A stretch of 64,000 nt of DNA from Streptomyces sp. NBC_01454 (GCF_036227565.1 NZ_CP109460.1:558001-622000), one strand, 5' to 3'. Counted from the stretch's first letter, positions 27,417 through 36,897 are shown. The notes: generated by a model not told the origin, from the letters alone. Numbers and translations: made by a program.

Positions 27417-28432
27417 CCGCGCTACAGCTGTTCGTGGGCCTGCTGACGCTGGTCGTCAACGCCTTCTTCGTGGGCGCCGAGTTCGCGCTGATCTCGGTGC
27501 GCCGCAGTCAGATCCAGCCGTTCGCCGAGCGTGGCGACCGGCGGGCGGCCAGTGTGCTGTGGGGGCTGCAGCACGTCTCGGCCCTGCTGGCGGCCGCCCA
27601 GCTGGGCATCACCCTGTGCACGCTGGTGCTGGGTGTGGTCGCCGAGCCGGCCATCGCCCATCTCCTGGAGCCGGTGTTCCACGCGGTGGGGATCCCGTCC
27701 GCGCTGAACCAGCCGATCTCGTTCGTGATCGCGCTGTCGCTGGCCACCTACCTGCACATGCTCTTCGGCGAGATGGTGCCGAAGAACGTCGCCCTGGCCG
27801 AACCGGTGCGCAGTGCGCTGCTGCTGGGGCCGCCGCTGGTCGCGCTGACCCGCGCGCTGCGCCCGGTGATCTTCGCGATCAACGCGCTCGCCAACGGACT
27901 CCTCACGCTGCTGCGGGTGGAGACCAGGGACGAGGTGGCCGCGACGTTCTCGGACGCCCAGCTCGCGAAGATGGTCGAGGACTCCCGGGCCGCCGGGCTG
28001 CTCGACGAACGGGCGCAGGAGCGGCTGCGGGACGCCCTGGAGCTGGGCCGCCGCCCGGTCAGGGACGTGGTGCTGCCGGTCGAGCGGGTCGTCTCCGCGC
28101 GGATGGGGATCACCCCGGAGGAGCTGGAGCAACTGGCCGCCGATTCCGGCTTTTCCCGCTTCCCCGTCGTCGACGACACCGAGCGCATCCTCGGCTATCT
28201 GCACGTCAAGGACGCCCTGGACGCCGCCCCCCGCCGACTGCCGTTCCCGGTGGCGGCGCTGCGCCCGATCGCCCGCGTCAAGGCGGCGACGCTGCTGGAC
28301 GACGTGCTGACGGCGATGCGCGGCTCCCGTACCCATCTGGCCGCGGTGATCGGCGACGACGGACGGCTGGCCGGGCTGGTGACGATGGAGGACGTGCTCC
28401 GGGAGCTGGTGCTGCAACAGCCCCCGGCCTGA
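27413..28432 (+). CDS. CNNM-type membrane protein with CBS pair, second
   Basis: A 339-residue paralogue of the preceding gene, overlapping it by ATGA. It keeps the DUF21 membrane domain (FFVGAEFALISVRRSQIQ near residues 18-35; FGEMVPKN near 118-125) and a CBS pair (about 200-330, with SRFPVVDDTERILGYLHVKD) but ends there and lacks the CorC_HlyC domain. Tandem long and short CNNM genes are common in actinobacteria, and the two may form a heteromeric complex; that is inference. Confidence 0.92.
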   Translation: MTALQLFVGLLTLVVNAFFVGAEFALISVRRSQIQPFAERGDRRAASVLWGLQHVSALLAAAQLGITLCTLVLGVVAEPAIAHLLEPVFHAVGIPSALNQPISFVIALSLATYLHMLFGEMVPKNVALAEPVRSALLLGPPLVALTRALRPVIFAINALANGLLTLLRVETRDEVAATFSDAQLAKMVEDSRAAGLLDERAQERLRDALELGRRPVRDVVLPVERVVSARMGITPEELEQLAADSGFSRFPVVDDTERILGYLHVKDALDAAPRRLPFPVAALRPIARVKAATLLDDVLTAMRGSRTHLAAVIGDDGRLAGLVTMEDVLRELVLQQPPA

Positions 28433-28458
28433 CGGGCGGGGGCGCCATATCCGATGCC

Positions 28459-28492
28459 TGACCGATCGGTTGGATTGTTGACCGATCGGTCA
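28459..28492. promoter_or_regulatory. Double TetR-type operator ACCGATCGGT x2
   Basis: The 10-bp palindrome ACCGATCGGT occurs at 28461-28470 and 28481-28490, exactly 20 bases apart, two helical turns. The right copy extends to the 14-bp perfect palindrome TGACCGATCGGTCA (28479-28492), and TTGACC within it matches a -35 hexamer. Such overlaps are typical of TetR-repressed promoters. The nearest TetR gene is at 28873-29496, on the other side of the decayed monooxygenase. Confidence 0.75.
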
Positions 28493-28553
28493 GACGCTCC
28501 CGCGCCGGCGCCGGCCGTCCTCGCACCCGTACGCGACGAGGGGGCAGGGTAGG

Positions 28554-28872
28554 GAGCGCACCACGTGCTGCACAGCGGGCGGCGGACCCGCGGGAATGAT
28601 GCTCGGACTGCTGCTGGCCAGGGCAGGCGCCGAAATGACCGTGCTGGAGAAGCACGGTGACTTCCTGCGCGACTTCCGGGGGGACACCGTCCATCCCTCG
28701 ACCCTGCGGCTGCTGGACGAACTCGGTCTCGGCGAGGAGTTCGCGCGGCTGCCGTTCGCCAGGATCCGCGAGATGCGGGCACAGATCGGCACCACCACGG
28801 TCGTGCTGGGCGACCTGCGCCATCTGGGCGGGTTCGGCATCCGCCCCGAGCACGCCCCCGGCTTCGCCCGGG
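28554..28872 (+). pseudogene. Truncated FAD-dependent monooxygenase (N-terminal remnant)
   Basis: In-frame with the ATG at 28596 the sequence reads a flavin-binding start: GGGPAG just before it, then MMLGLLLARAGAEMTVLEKH, FLRDFRGDTVHPSTLRLLDEL, the GxGxxG and DG-type layout of PHBH-like aromatic monooxygenases. The FAD motif begins upstream of the only ATG, and the codon at the expected start is ACG, so the initiation codon is lost. Similarity stops near 28830, where homologues continue for about 300 residues; the frame then runs into the TetR gene. A deletion therefore removed most of the gene. The TetR-type double operator still stands upstream. Confidence 0.75.
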
Positions 28873-29496
28873 TCAGTCCTGGCGCTCGATCGCGTCGAGG
28901 GTGAACCTCTCCACCTCGGCGGTCGCGGCGTCGAGGTCGTAGTCCGGGTGCACCAGCCAGTGCGCGATCACCCCGTCGATCGCGCCGCCGATCGCCAGGG
29001 CCACCGTCTGCGCGTCGAACTCCCGGAAGACACCCGCCCGTTGACCCTCCGTCAGCAGTTCGGCGAGGGCCTGCAGCCGGCCGTGGGTGTCGTGCGAGCC
29101 CGGGTTCTTGAGCCGGGTGCCGCCGGCGTCGTCGAGCAGCATCTCGGTGATCATCCGTACCTGGCGGCGGTGGGCCTGCTGGTAGCCGATCATCGCCCGT
29201 ACGTAGGCGACGATCGCCTCCCGTGGACCTGTCGCCCGCGCCAGCCGCTCGGCGACATGGGCGCCGAACTCCGCCAGCACCTGCTCCAGCGCGGCCCGGG
29301 TCAGGGCGTCCTTGGAGGAGAAGTGGTAGAGCACCGCGGCCTTGGACAGCCCGGCCCGCTCGGCGATCGCCGAGAGCGAGGTCGCGGGATGGCCGCGGGT
29401 GGAGATCAGGTCGATGGTGGCGTCGATCAGCTGCCGGCGGCGGGCCCGTTCGGTGAACGTCGGCTCGTCGGAGCCCTCGCCCCGGCGGGGAGTCAT
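28873..29496 (-). CDS. TetR/AcrR family transcriptional regulator
   Basis: A 207-residue repressor. The N-terminal HTH (about residues 18-62) reads RRRQLIDATIDLISTRG, TSLSAIAERAGLSKAAVLYHF, the TetR consensus; the helical C-terminal domain is the ligand and dimer module. ATG at 29496 has AGGTGG six bases upstream. The open frame extends much further upstream but is then antisense to the GDSL gene. Its likely target is the double palindrome at 28459-28492, in front of the truncated monooxygenase; that pairing is inference from position. Confidence 0.9.
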   Translation of the reverse strand: MTPRRGEGSDEPTFTERARRRQLIDATIDLISTRGHPATSLSAIAERAGLSKAAVLYHFSSKDALTRAALEQVLAEFGAHVAERLARATGPREAIVAYVRAMIGYQQAHRRQVRMITEMLLDDAGGTRLKNPGSHDTHGRLQALAELLTEGQRAGVFREFDAQTVALAIGGAIDGVIAHWLVHPDYDLDAATAEVERFTLDAIERQD

Positions 29497-29667
29497 CGCG
29501 CTGCCACCTGCCCATTTGCCGGTTTGCTGGTCTGCCGTTCGTTCCCGATCGTTCCCGGTCGGTCGCGCCGTGCGAACGACAGCCAGACCGTACGCCGCGG
29601 GCGCCGGGCGGCTCCTGGGGGACCTCGACATACCGAGCGGTACGCCGGGCGGTAGGATCACCGCGCC

Positions 29668-30438
29668 ATGGAGATGAATGCCCGTTACACCAGTTTCGTC
29701 GCGGTCGGCGACAGCTTCACCGAAGGCATGTCGGACGGCCTGCCGGACGGCTCGTACCGCGGCTGGGCCGATCTGCTCGCCGCCCGGCTGGCGGCCTCCT
29801 CGCCCGGCTTCCGCTACGCCAATCTCGCGGTGCGCGGCAAACTCATCGGCCAGATCGCCGACGAGCAGTGCGGCCCGGCCGCTTCGATGGGCGCCGATCT
29901 GGTGACGCTGGTGGGCGGACTCAACGACGTCCTGCGGCCCCGGTGCGACGTGGCGCAGGTCTGCGCGCGGTTCGAGGAGGGCGCGGCCCTGCTGGCCAGA
30001 GGCGGCGGCCAGCTGGTGCTGATGCGCAGTCCGGGCCGGCAGGGTCCGGTGCTGGAGCGCTTCCGGCCGCGGATGGAGGAGCTGTTCGCGCACCTCGACG
30101 AAGTGGCCGCGCGGCACGGGGCGGTGGTCGTGGACCTCTACGGGTCGCGGGCGCTGTCCGATCCGCGGCTGTGGGCCGACGACCGGCTGCATCTGAACGC
30201 CGAGGGGCACCGCCGGGTGGCGGAGGCCGTGTGGCAGGCGCTCGGGCTGCCGGCCGGGGCCGACTGGGACGCCCCGCTGCCCAGCGCCGCACCGCCGGGC
30301 TGGGGTGCCCGGCGCACGGCGGATCTGCGGTTCGCGCGCGAGCATCTCGTGCCGTGGATAGGGCGGCGGCTCACCGGCCGGTCCTCGGGCGACGGCCGGC
30401 CGGCCAAGCGGCCGGAGCTGCTGCCGTACGAGGGCTGA
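29668..30438 (+). CDS. SGNH/GDSL family hydrolase
   Basis: A 256-residue esterase/lipase-type enzyme without signal peptide, so cytoplasmic. Block I is AVGDSFTEG with nucleophile Ser16; block II Gly is in NLAVRGKLI; block III is GGLNDVLRP (Asn); block V is DRLHLNAEGH with the catalytic Asp and His. A TAGGAT element (29653-29658) ends nine bases before the ATG, consistent with a very short or absent leader. Substrate unknown. Confidence 0.92.
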   Translation: MEMNARYTSFVAVGDSFTEGMSDGLPDGSYRGWADLLAARLAASSPGFRYANLAVRGKLIGQIADEQCGPAASMGADLVTLVGGLNDVLRPRCDVAQVCARFEEGAALLARGGGQLVLMRSPGRQGPVLERFRPRMEELFAHLDEVAARHGAVVVDLYGSRALSDPRLWADDRLHLNAEGHRRVAEAVWQALGLPAGADWDAPLPSAAPPGWGARRTADLRFAREHLVPWIGRRLTGRSSGDGRPAKRPELLPYEG

Positions 30439-30530
30439 CGGGAGGCCGCCACGGCCGGCCCCGGCGCCCGGCTCTCGGCTTGGAGGAAAGCACAGCCGGG
30501 ACCGGGGCGCCGACCTGCGTAAACCGCCAG

Positions 30531-30536
30531 TAGACT
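30531..30536 (+). promoter_or_regulatory. -10 element TAGACT, probable leaderless purB promoter
   Basis: TAGACT ends eight bases before the GTG start of purB; no Shine-Dalgarno precedes the GTG, so the transcript probably begins at the start codon. Confidence 0.45.
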
Positions 30537-30544
30537 CTGACCAC

Positions 30545-31996
30545 GTGACTGCTGTGTCTGCGAAGCCTCGCATCCCCAATGTCCTGGCCGGCCGCTACGC
30601 CTCCGCGGAGCTGGCTGTGCTGTGGTCCCCCGAGTACAAGGTCAAGCTGGAGCGGAAGCTGTGGCTCGCCGTGCTGCGCGCGCAGCAGGACCTGGGCGTG
30701 GAGGTCCCCGAGCAGGCGCCGGCCGACTACGAGCGGGTCCTGGAGAACGTCGACCTGGCCTCCATCGCCGAGCGCGAAAAGGTCACCCGGCACGACGTCA
30801 AGGCGCGCATCGAGGAGTTCAACGCCCTCGCCGGCCATGAGCAGGTCCACAAGGGCATGACCTCCCGCGACCTGACCGAGAACGTCGAGCAGCTCCAGGT
30901 GCGGCTGTCGCTGGAGCTGATGCGCGACCGTACGGTGGCCGTGCTGGCCCGCCTGGGCTCGCTGGCCGCGCAGCACGCCGAGCTGGTGATGGCCGGCCGC
31001 TCGCACAACGTCGCCGCCCAGAGCACGACGCTCGGCAAGCGCTTCGCGACCGCGGCGGACGAACTGCTGGTGGCCTACGCCCGGCTGGAGGACCTGCTCG
31101 CGCGCTACCCGCTGCGCGGCATCAAGGGCCCGGTCGGCACCGCCCAGGACATGCTCGACCTGCTGGGCGGGGGCCCGGACGGAGCGGCCAGGCTCGCCGA
31201 GCTGGAGCAGCGGATCGCCGGACACCTCGGCTTCGGCCAGGCCTTCACCTCCGTCGGACAGGTCTACCCGCGGTCGCTGGACTACGACGTGGTGACCTCG
31301 CTGGTGCAGCTGGCCGCCGCCCCGTCGTCGATCGCCAAGACCATCCGGCTGATGGCCGGGCACGAGCTGGTCACCGAGGGCTTCAAGCCCGGCCAGGTCG
31401 GCTCCTCGGCGATGCCGCACAAGATGAACACCCGCTCCTGCGAGCGCGTCAACGGCCTGATGGTGATCCTGCGCGGCTACGCCTCGATGGCCGGTGAGCT
31501 CTCCGGTGACCAGTGGAACGAGGGCGATGTGTCCTGCTCCGTGGTGCGCCGGGTCGCGCTGCCGGATTCGTTCTTCGCGCTCGACGGCCTGCTGGAGACC
31601 TTCCTGACGGTGCTCGACGAGTTCGGCGCCTTCCCCGCCGTCATCGCCCGTGAGCTGGACCGCTATCTGCCCTTCCTCGCCACGACGAAGGTGCTGATGG
31701 CGTCCGTGCGGGCCGGCGTGGGCCGCGAGGAGGCGCACGAGGCGATCAAGGAGAACGCGGTCGCGTCGGCGCTGGCCATGCGCGAGCAGGGCGCGGAGCG
31801 CAACCAGCTGCTGGACAAGCTGGCCGCCGATGCGCGGATCCCGCTGGACAAGGCCCAGTTGGACGCGCTGATGGCGGACAAGCTCTCCTTCACCGGCGCC
31901 GCGGCCGGCCAGGTGGCGGCCGTCGTCGCCCGGATCGAGGAGATCACCGAGCAGCACCCGCAGGCCGCCGCGTACACGCCGGGCGCCATCCTCTGA
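30545..31996 (+). CDS. purB: Adenylosuccinate lyase
   Basis: A 483-residue fumarase-superfamily lyase acting twice in purine synthesis (SAICAR to AICAR, adenylosuccinate to AMP). The superfamily signature GSSAMPHKMN is at residues 286-295, with the catalytic Ser in it; MTSRDLTENV and GRSHNVAAQSTTLGKR carry the general acid/base His. Length is normal for the longer actinobacterial form. The GTG at 30545 is probably leaderless. The mug gene follows 10 bases after the stop. Confidence 0.97.
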   Translation: MTAVSAKPRIPNVLAGRYASAELAVLWSPEYKVKLERKLWLAVLRAQQDLGVEVPEQAPADYERVLENVDLASIAEREKVTRHDVKARIEEFNALAGHEQVHKGMTSRDLTENVEQLQVRLSLELMRDRTVAVLARLGSLAAQHAELVMAGRSHNVAAQSTTLGKRFATAADELLVAYARLEDLLARYPLRGIKGPVGTAQDMLDLLGGGPDGAARLAELEQRIAGHLGFGQAFTSVGQVYPRSLDYDVVTSLVQLAAAPSSIAKTIRLMAGHELVTEGFKPGQVGSSAMPHKMNTRSCERVNGLMVILRGYASMAGELSGDQWNEGDVSCSVVRRVALPDSFFALDGLLETFLTVLDEFGAFPAVIARELDRYLPFLATTKVLMASVRAGVGREEAHEAIKENAVASALAMREQGAERNQLLDKLAADARIPLDKAQLDALMADKLSFTGAAAGQVAAVVARIEEITEQHPQAAAYTPGAIL

Positions 31997-32006
31997 CGCG
32001 ACCGCC

Positions 32007-32564
32007 ATGCGTTTCTCTCCCGAAGAGCTGGCAGCCGCTCGCGACCGCCTCGTCCCGGACGTGGCCGCGAGCGGCTTGCGCGTGCTCTTCTGCGGGATCA
32101 ACCCGGGGCTGATGACGGCGGCCACCGGCCACCACTTCGCGCGGCCCGGAAACCGCTTCTGGCCGGCCCTGCACGCCGCCGGATTCACGCCGCGCCGGCT
32201 GCGGCCCGACGAGCAGGAAGAGCTGCTCGCGCACGGCCTGGGCATCACCAATGTCGTGGCCCGGGCGACCGCCAGGGCCGACGAGCTGAGCGCGGAGGAG
32301 TACCGCGAGGGCGGCCGGCTGCTCGCCGAGAAGGTGGCCCGGCTGCGGCCCCGCTGGCTCGCGGTCGCCGGTGTCACCGCCTATCGCCTCGCCTTCGACG
32401 ACAAGCGCGCCGCGATCGGACCGCAGCCGCGCACCCTGGGCGACACCCGCATCTGGGCGCTGCCCAACCCGAGCGGGCTGAACGCCCATTGGACGCCGCA
32501 GACGCTGGCGGAGGAGTACGGGCGGCTGCGCGCCGCGGCGTTCGCAACGGAGGACGACGGCTGA
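32007..32564 (+). CDS. mug: G/U mismatch-specific DNA glycosylase (MUG/TDG)
   Basis: A 185-residue glycosylase of uracil-DNA glycosylase family 2 that removes uracil or thymine opposite guanine. Motif 1, CGINPGLMTAATGHHFA (residues 29-45), contains the water-activating Asn32; motif 2, PNPSGLNAHW, inserts into the DNA. It starts 10 bases after purB, so the two are probably co-transcribed. The ATG at 32007 has no strong ribosome site, again suggesting coupling to purB. Confidence 0.93.
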   Translation: MRFSPEELAAARDRLVPDVAASGLRVLFCGINPGLMTAATGHHFARPGNRFWPALHAAGFTPRRLRPDEQEELLAHGLGITNVVARATARADELSAEEYREGGRLLAEKVARLRPRWLAVAGVTAYRLAFDDKRAAIGPQPRTLGDTRIWALPNPSGLNAHWTPQTLAEEYGRLRAAAFATEDDG

Positions 32565-32812
32565 GACACCCGGGGGGGGCGGGTGCGAGGCCGGGGATCG
32601 GGGCGCGCCGCGTGTCGGGACGGGGTACTCCGAGGGCTGGGTGACCGCATGGCGGTGTCCGGCGGGCCTCGTACCCGGGCGGCCGTGACCGGCGGCACCG
32701 GCCGCTCGGCCGCTGTTCCGCCCCGCGTCACCCGATAGGCGTGTACATGCCACGGTGACAGCTCTACGCTGTCGCCGCTCACGCCCCCCACCTCTCCCGT
32801 ACGGAGGCTCCC

Positions 32813-33742
32813 GTGCCTGCTCCGTCCCCCTCGGCTTTCCCCTCGGCTTCCCCCTCCTCCCCCATCCGCCGCTCGCGCCGCCACAGGGCCGGCGCGCTCG
32901 CCGCGGCGTTCGGCCTCGCCGCCGCCGGCCTCGGTATCTGGGCCGGCGACGGCTTCGGCGCCGAACCGGCCGCGGCCGCCGTGCCCACCCCCGACCATGT
33001 GGTCGTGGTGGTCTTCGAGAACCACGCCTACGGCCAGGTCATCGGCAGCTCCAGCGCCCCGTACATCAACTCCCTGGCCTCCGGGGGCGCCAGTCTCACC
33101 GCCTCCTACGCCGAGACCCATCCCAGCCAGCCCAACTACTACGCCCTCTTCTCCGGGGACACCCAGGGCGTCACCGATGACAGCTGCGTCGACCCGGGGT
33201 TCAGCACCGCCCCCAACCTCGCCTCCGAGGTGACGGCGGCCGGCAAGTCCTGGGCGAGCTACAACGAGTCGCTGCCGTCCGACGGCTCCACCACCTGCAA
33301 GAGCGGCACCTACGCGCAGAAGCACAACCCGTGGTTCGGCTTCAGCAATGTCCCCACGAGCTCGGCGCACACCTTCGACGCGTTCCCCTCCGACTTCTCG
33401 AAGCTGCCCACGGTGTCGTTCGTGGTGCCGAACCTGTGCAGCGACATGCACGACTGCTCGGTGTCCAGCGGTGACACCTGGCTGAAGAACCACCTCAAGA
33501 GCTACGCCGACTGGGCCCGGACCCACAACAGCCTGCTGCTGCTCACCTTCGACGAGGACAACCGGCTCAGCGGCAACCGCATCCCCACCGTGCTGTACGG
33601 CCAGCCGGTGAAGCCGGGCGCCACCTCCGCCACCACCTACAACCATTACGACGTGCTGCGCACCCTGGAGGACATGTACGGCACCGCGCATGCGGGCAAG
33701 GCCGCCGACGCCAAGGACATCAGCGGCATCTGGGCAAGCTGA
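32813..33742 (+). CDS. Secreted phosphoesterase (acid phosphatase-like)
   Basis: A 309-residue exported enzyme of the bacterial phosphoesterase family (phospholipase C/acid phosphatase type). A long basic N-terminus (RRSRRHRAG) and hydrophobic stretch (about 28-45) ending in AEPAAAAVP form the signal peptide. The family's opening motif VVVVFENHAYGQVIG has Glu69-Asn70-His71, followed by ETHPSQPNYYALFSG and, late, LLTFDEDNR and YNHYDVLRTLEDM. Metal-binding residues are therefore present. GTG 32813 has GGAGG six bases upstream. The transporter gene begins one base after its stop. Confidence 0.9.
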   Translation: MPAPSPSAFPSASPSSPIRRSRRHRAGALAAAFGLAAAGLGIWAGDGFGAEPAAAAVPTPDHVVVVVFENHAYGQVIGSSSAPYINSLASGGASLTASYAETHPSQPNYYALFSGDTQGVTDDSCVDPGFSTAPNLASEVTAAGKSWASYNESLPSDGSTTCKSGTYAQKHNPWFGFSNVPTSSAHTFDAFPSDFSKLPTVSFVVPNLCSDMHDCSVSSGDTWLKNHLKSYADWARTHNSLLLLTFDEDNRLSGNRIPTVLYGQPVKPGATSATTYNHYDVLRTLEDMYGTAHAGKAADAKDISGIWAS

Positions 33743-33743
33743 C

Positions 33744-35102
33744 GTGTATCTCGCCGACCGCCCGTCCGCCGCCGCCACTCCGGCGGAGGTCCGGCGTCCC
33801 GCTCGGGTGCGGCGCACCGTGGCCGCGCTGCCCTCCACGGTGCTCGTCCTGGGCACCGTGAGCCTGATCACCGATGTCTCCTCGGAGATGATCACGGCGG
33901 TTCTTCCCCTCTATCTGGTCGCCGAACTCGGGCTGTCCCCTTTGGGGTTCGGTGTGCTGGACGGGGTCTACAACGGGGTGAGCGCGCTGGTGCGGCTGGT
34001 GGGCGGGCGGGTGGCGGACCGGGGCGGGGGCGGCGGTCACAAGACGGTGGCCGCGGTGGGGTACGGGCTGTCCGCCCTCTGCAAGCCGTTGCTGCTGATG
34101 GTGCACTCGCTGCCGCTGATCGGCGCGGTGCTGGCGGTGGACCGCACCGGCAAAGGGCTGCGGACCGCCCCACGGGACGCGATGATCTCGCTGGCGGCCG
34201 AACCGGCCGTGCGCGGGCGGGCCTTCGGGGTGCACCGGGCGATGGACACGGCCGGTGCACTGGGCGGGCCGCTGGTCGCGTTCCTGCTGCTGAGGGCGGC
34301 CGCGGACGGCTATGACGCGGTGTTCACGGTCAGCTTCTGCATCGCCGTACTGGGCGTGGTCGTTCTTGTGCTCTTCGTCCCGGGCCGCGCCCGGGACACC
34401 GCCCGCCGCACCGGCGAACGGGCCCCGGCCCGGCCGCGGATGCCGGTGCGCGCCCTCCTGGGCCGGCCGGAGGTACGCCGGCTGACGGGGTGTGCGGTGC
34501 TGCTGGGGCTGACCACCGTCAGCGATTCGTTCCTCTATCTGGCTCTGCAGCGACGGCTGGATCTGCCGGCCGGGTGGTTCCCGCTGCTCCCGCTGGGCAC
34601 GGCCGCGGCGTTCCTGCTGCTGGCCGTGCCGTTGGGGGCGGTCGCCGACCGGCTCGGCCGCCGGCGGCTGTTCCTGGCCGGGCATCTGGCGCTGCTGTGC
34701 GCCTACGGGTTGCTGACGGCGCCGCTCGCCGGCGGCCCGCTGCTGGTCTGTGCCGTGCTCGTGCTGCACGGGGCCTTCTACGCGGCGACCGACGGGGTGC
34801 TGGCGGCCGCGACCGCCGACGCGGTGCCCGAGGAGGTCCGGGGCAGCGGTCTGGCCCTGGTGCAGACCGGCCAGACCGCCGCCCGCTTCGTCTGCTCGCT
34901 CGCCTTCGGCGCCGCCTGGACCGCCTGGGGCGAGCACACCGCCATCCTGGCCGCCGCCCTCGGCCTCGCCCTCGCCGCGGCCCTGAGCGCCCGCCTGCTG
35001 CACCGCGCCACCCCGGCCCCGGCTCCCGCTCTTCCTCGCCAGGCCGCGTCCGCCGGGGATGCGGTCCGCCCGCCGCGTCATGCCCCGGACCGTGAAGCGT
35101 GA
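33744..35102 (+). CDS. MFS transporter
   Basis: A 452-residue major facilitator protein with twelve predicted membrane helices, a polar linker after helix six (about 225-250, Arg/Ala/Pro-rich), the motif-A-like loop GGRVADRGG between helices two and three, and a second copy GAVADRLGRRR in the C-half. The GTG at 33744 follows the phosphoesterase stop codon by one base, so translation is coupled. The substrate is unknown; the pairing with a secreted phosphoesterase suggests uptake or export of a product (inference). Confidence 0.87.
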   Translation: MYLADRPSAAATPAEVRRPARVRRTVAALPSTVLVLGTVSLITDVSSEMITAVLPLYLVAELGLSPLGFGVLDGVYNGVSALVRLVGGRVADRGGGGGHKTVAAVGYGLSALCKPLLLMVHSLPLIGAVLAVDRTGKGLRTAPRDAMISLAAEPAVRGRAFGVHRAMDTAGALGGPLVAFLLLRAAADGYDAVFTVSFCIAVLGVVVLVLFVPGRARDTARRTGERAPARPRMPVRALLGRPEVRRLTGCAVLLGLTTVSDSFLYLALQRRLDLPAGWFPLLPLGTAAAFLLLAVPLGAVADRLGRRRLFLAGHLALLCAYGLLTAPLAGGPLLVCAVLVLHGAFYAATDGVLAAATADAVPEEVRGSGLALVQTGQTAARFVCSLAFGAAWTAWGEHTAILAAALGLALAAALSARLLHRATPAPAPALPRQAASAGDAVRPPRHAPDREA

Positions 35103-35178
35103 CGCTGCGCAAAGAGCAAGCCGCCGCTGGGGACGGCAGATGCCGTGCTTCCCTCGTCCATGCCCTCGCACCCCCCGC

Positions 35179-35616
35179 CTACGCCACCCGCTCCTCCTCC
35201 ACCGCCACCACCAGTTGGAAGGGCAGTTCCGGACCGCCCTGCCCCACCCCCACGCCTATCCACCGGCCCCGCACCCGCCAGCCGTGCACCCGCGGGACGT
35301 ATCCGCAGAGCGTGTCGAGCGGCGGGCGGACCGGCAGGCCCTGCGCCTGCCGGTCCAAATGAGCGCTGAGATCGACCACTTCGGGCGGCCCCCACCGTAA
35401 GGACAGCGCCTGCACCAGCGCCGTCAGCCCGTCCGCGAACTCCTCCTCGGCCTCCGCCACCTCGGCGAGGTCCGCGTCCCAGAAATCCCGGCCGGTCCGC
35501 AGCGCGGCTATGTGGAAGCCCGGCCCGCTCTCGGTCAGGGCGAAACGGACCCGCGCGGCCGGGAATTCCCGCACGCACAACAGGTCGACGGCCCTCAGCT
35601 GCTCATCCAGCGTCAT
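35179..35616 (-). CDS. Conserved hypothetical protein, unknown function
   Basis: A 145-residue cytoplasmic protein I do not recognise. It is acidic and Val/Glu/Trp-rich, with RTGRDFWDADLAEVAEAEEEF in the middle split by no motif I know, and a C-terminus of beta-like stretches (WRVRGRWIGVGVGQGG). ATG 35616 has GGGGG two to six bases upstream. It is divergent from the ROK regulator across 123 bases and convergent with the MFS gene. Coding pattern supports a real gene. Confidence 0.65.
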   Translation of the reverse strand: MTLDEQLRAVDLLCVREFPAARVRFALTESGPGFHIAALRTGRDFWDADLAEVAEAEEEFADGLTALVQALSLRWGPPEVVDLSAHLDRQAQGLPVRPPLDTLCGYVPRVHGWRVRGRWIGVGVGQGGPELPFQLVVAVEEERVA

Positions 35617-35739
35617 GCCCCCAGTAAACCGGCCGGGTCTGACAATTGACCGCCCCGGGCGGGACCGCGCTCGCGGCACTCGCCGCCCACCCCCTGGCCG
35701 GTTACCATCCGCCCACACGGCAAGCGAGGGAGACGGACG

Positions 35740-36897
35740 TTGGGGCGGCTCACCGGCGGGGACCCGTCCCTGCTGCGACGGATCAACTCCACGGTGGTGC
35801 TGCATGCGCTGCGCGCCGCGGACTCCCCCACGCTCACCGATCTCGTGCGGGCCACCGGACTGTCCCGGCCCACGGTCGAGGGCGTCGTCGAAGGGCTCAT
35901 CGCGGCCGGTCTGGTCGCCGAGGCAGCCGCCGGGACGGGTGCGGCGCGCCGCCAGGGACGGCCCGCCCGCCGGTTCCGGTTCCGCACGGAGGCCGGCCAT
36001 CTGCTGGGCATCGAGATCGGCGCGCACCGCGTCACGGCACTGCTTTCCGATCTGGGCGGCCGGGTGCTGGAGAGCGCACAACGGCCCGTGGCGGCGGCCG
36101 CACCGGCCGACGAGCGACTGGAGCGGGTGCGTGCCGTGGTCGCCGATCTGCTGCACCGCACGGGCGTGCCGCGCAGTGCGCTGCGCGCCGTCGGCGTGGC
36201 CGGCCCCGGCATCGTGGAGGCGGACGGCACCGTACGGCTGAGCACCGCCCTGCCGGGCTGGACGGGCCTGCGGCTGGGCGAGCGGCTGCGGCGGTCCTTC
36301 CGCTGCCCGGTGCTGGTCGAGAACGATGCCAACGCCGCCGCGGTGGCCGAGCACTGGCAGGGCGCGGCCACCGGCTCCCATGACATCGTTTTCGTGCTGG
36401 CGGGGCTCAGCCCGGGGGCCGGTTCGCTCATCGGCGGGCGGCTGCACCGTGGCTTCGGCGGCGCCGCGGGAGAGATCGGCGCGCTGCATCTGCTCGGCCG
36501 TGAAGCACGGCCGGAGAAGCTGCTGTCGACGACCGGAACGCCGCTGCACCCCCTCGACGAGGCGCAGGTCGCGGCGGTCTTCGCGGCGGCGCGGGAGGGC
36601 GCGGCGCAGGCCCGGGACGCGGTGGACCGCTTCCTCCAGCGGCTGGTGCACGATGTCGCGGCCCTGGTGCTGGCGCTCGACCCGGAGCTGGTGGTGATCG
36701 GCGGCTGGGCTGCGGGGCTGGCCGGTGTACTGGAGCCGCTGCGCGAGGAGCTGGCGCGCTACTGCCTGCGCCCGCCGCAGGTGGTCCTGTCGCAGCTGGG
36801 CGAGGCGGCGGTCGCCACCGGGGCGCTGCGGCTCGCGCTCGACCACGTGGAGGGCGAACTCTTCGCCGTACAGGGCACGGTGACGAGTCGCCAGTGA
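35740..36897 (+). CDS. ROK family transcriptional regulator
   Basis: A 385-residue ROK protein with an N-terminal winged helix (residues 12-60: INSTVVLHALRAADSP, TDLVRATGLSRPTVEGVV) and a sugar-kinase-like domain (about 85-370) with VENDANAAAVAEHW and GFGGAAGEIGAL. The ATP/sugar loops look intact, but such proteins usually sense rather than phosphorylate sugars. No CxCGxxGC zinc motif is seen, unlike many ROK proteins. The TTG start at 35740 is supported by AGGGAG eight bases upstream. Confidence 0.87.
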   Translation: MGRLTGGDPSLLRRINSTVVLHALRAADSPTLTDLVRATGLSRPTVEGVVEGLIAAGLVAEAAAGTGAARRQGRPARRFRFRTEAGHLLGIEIGAHRVTALLSDLGGRVLESAQRPVAAAAPADERLERVRAVVADLLHRTGVPRSALRAVGVAGPGIVEADGTVRLSTALPGWTGLRLGERLRRSFRCPVLVENDANAAAVAEHWQGAATGSHDIVFVLAGLSPGAGSLIGGRLHRGFGGAAGEIGALHLLGREARPEKLLSTTGTPLHPLDEAQVAAVFAAAREGAAQARDAVDRFLQRLVHDVAALVLALDPELVVIGGWAAGLAGVLEPLREELARYCLRPPQVVLSQLGEAAVATGALRLALDHVEGELFAVQGTVTSRQ

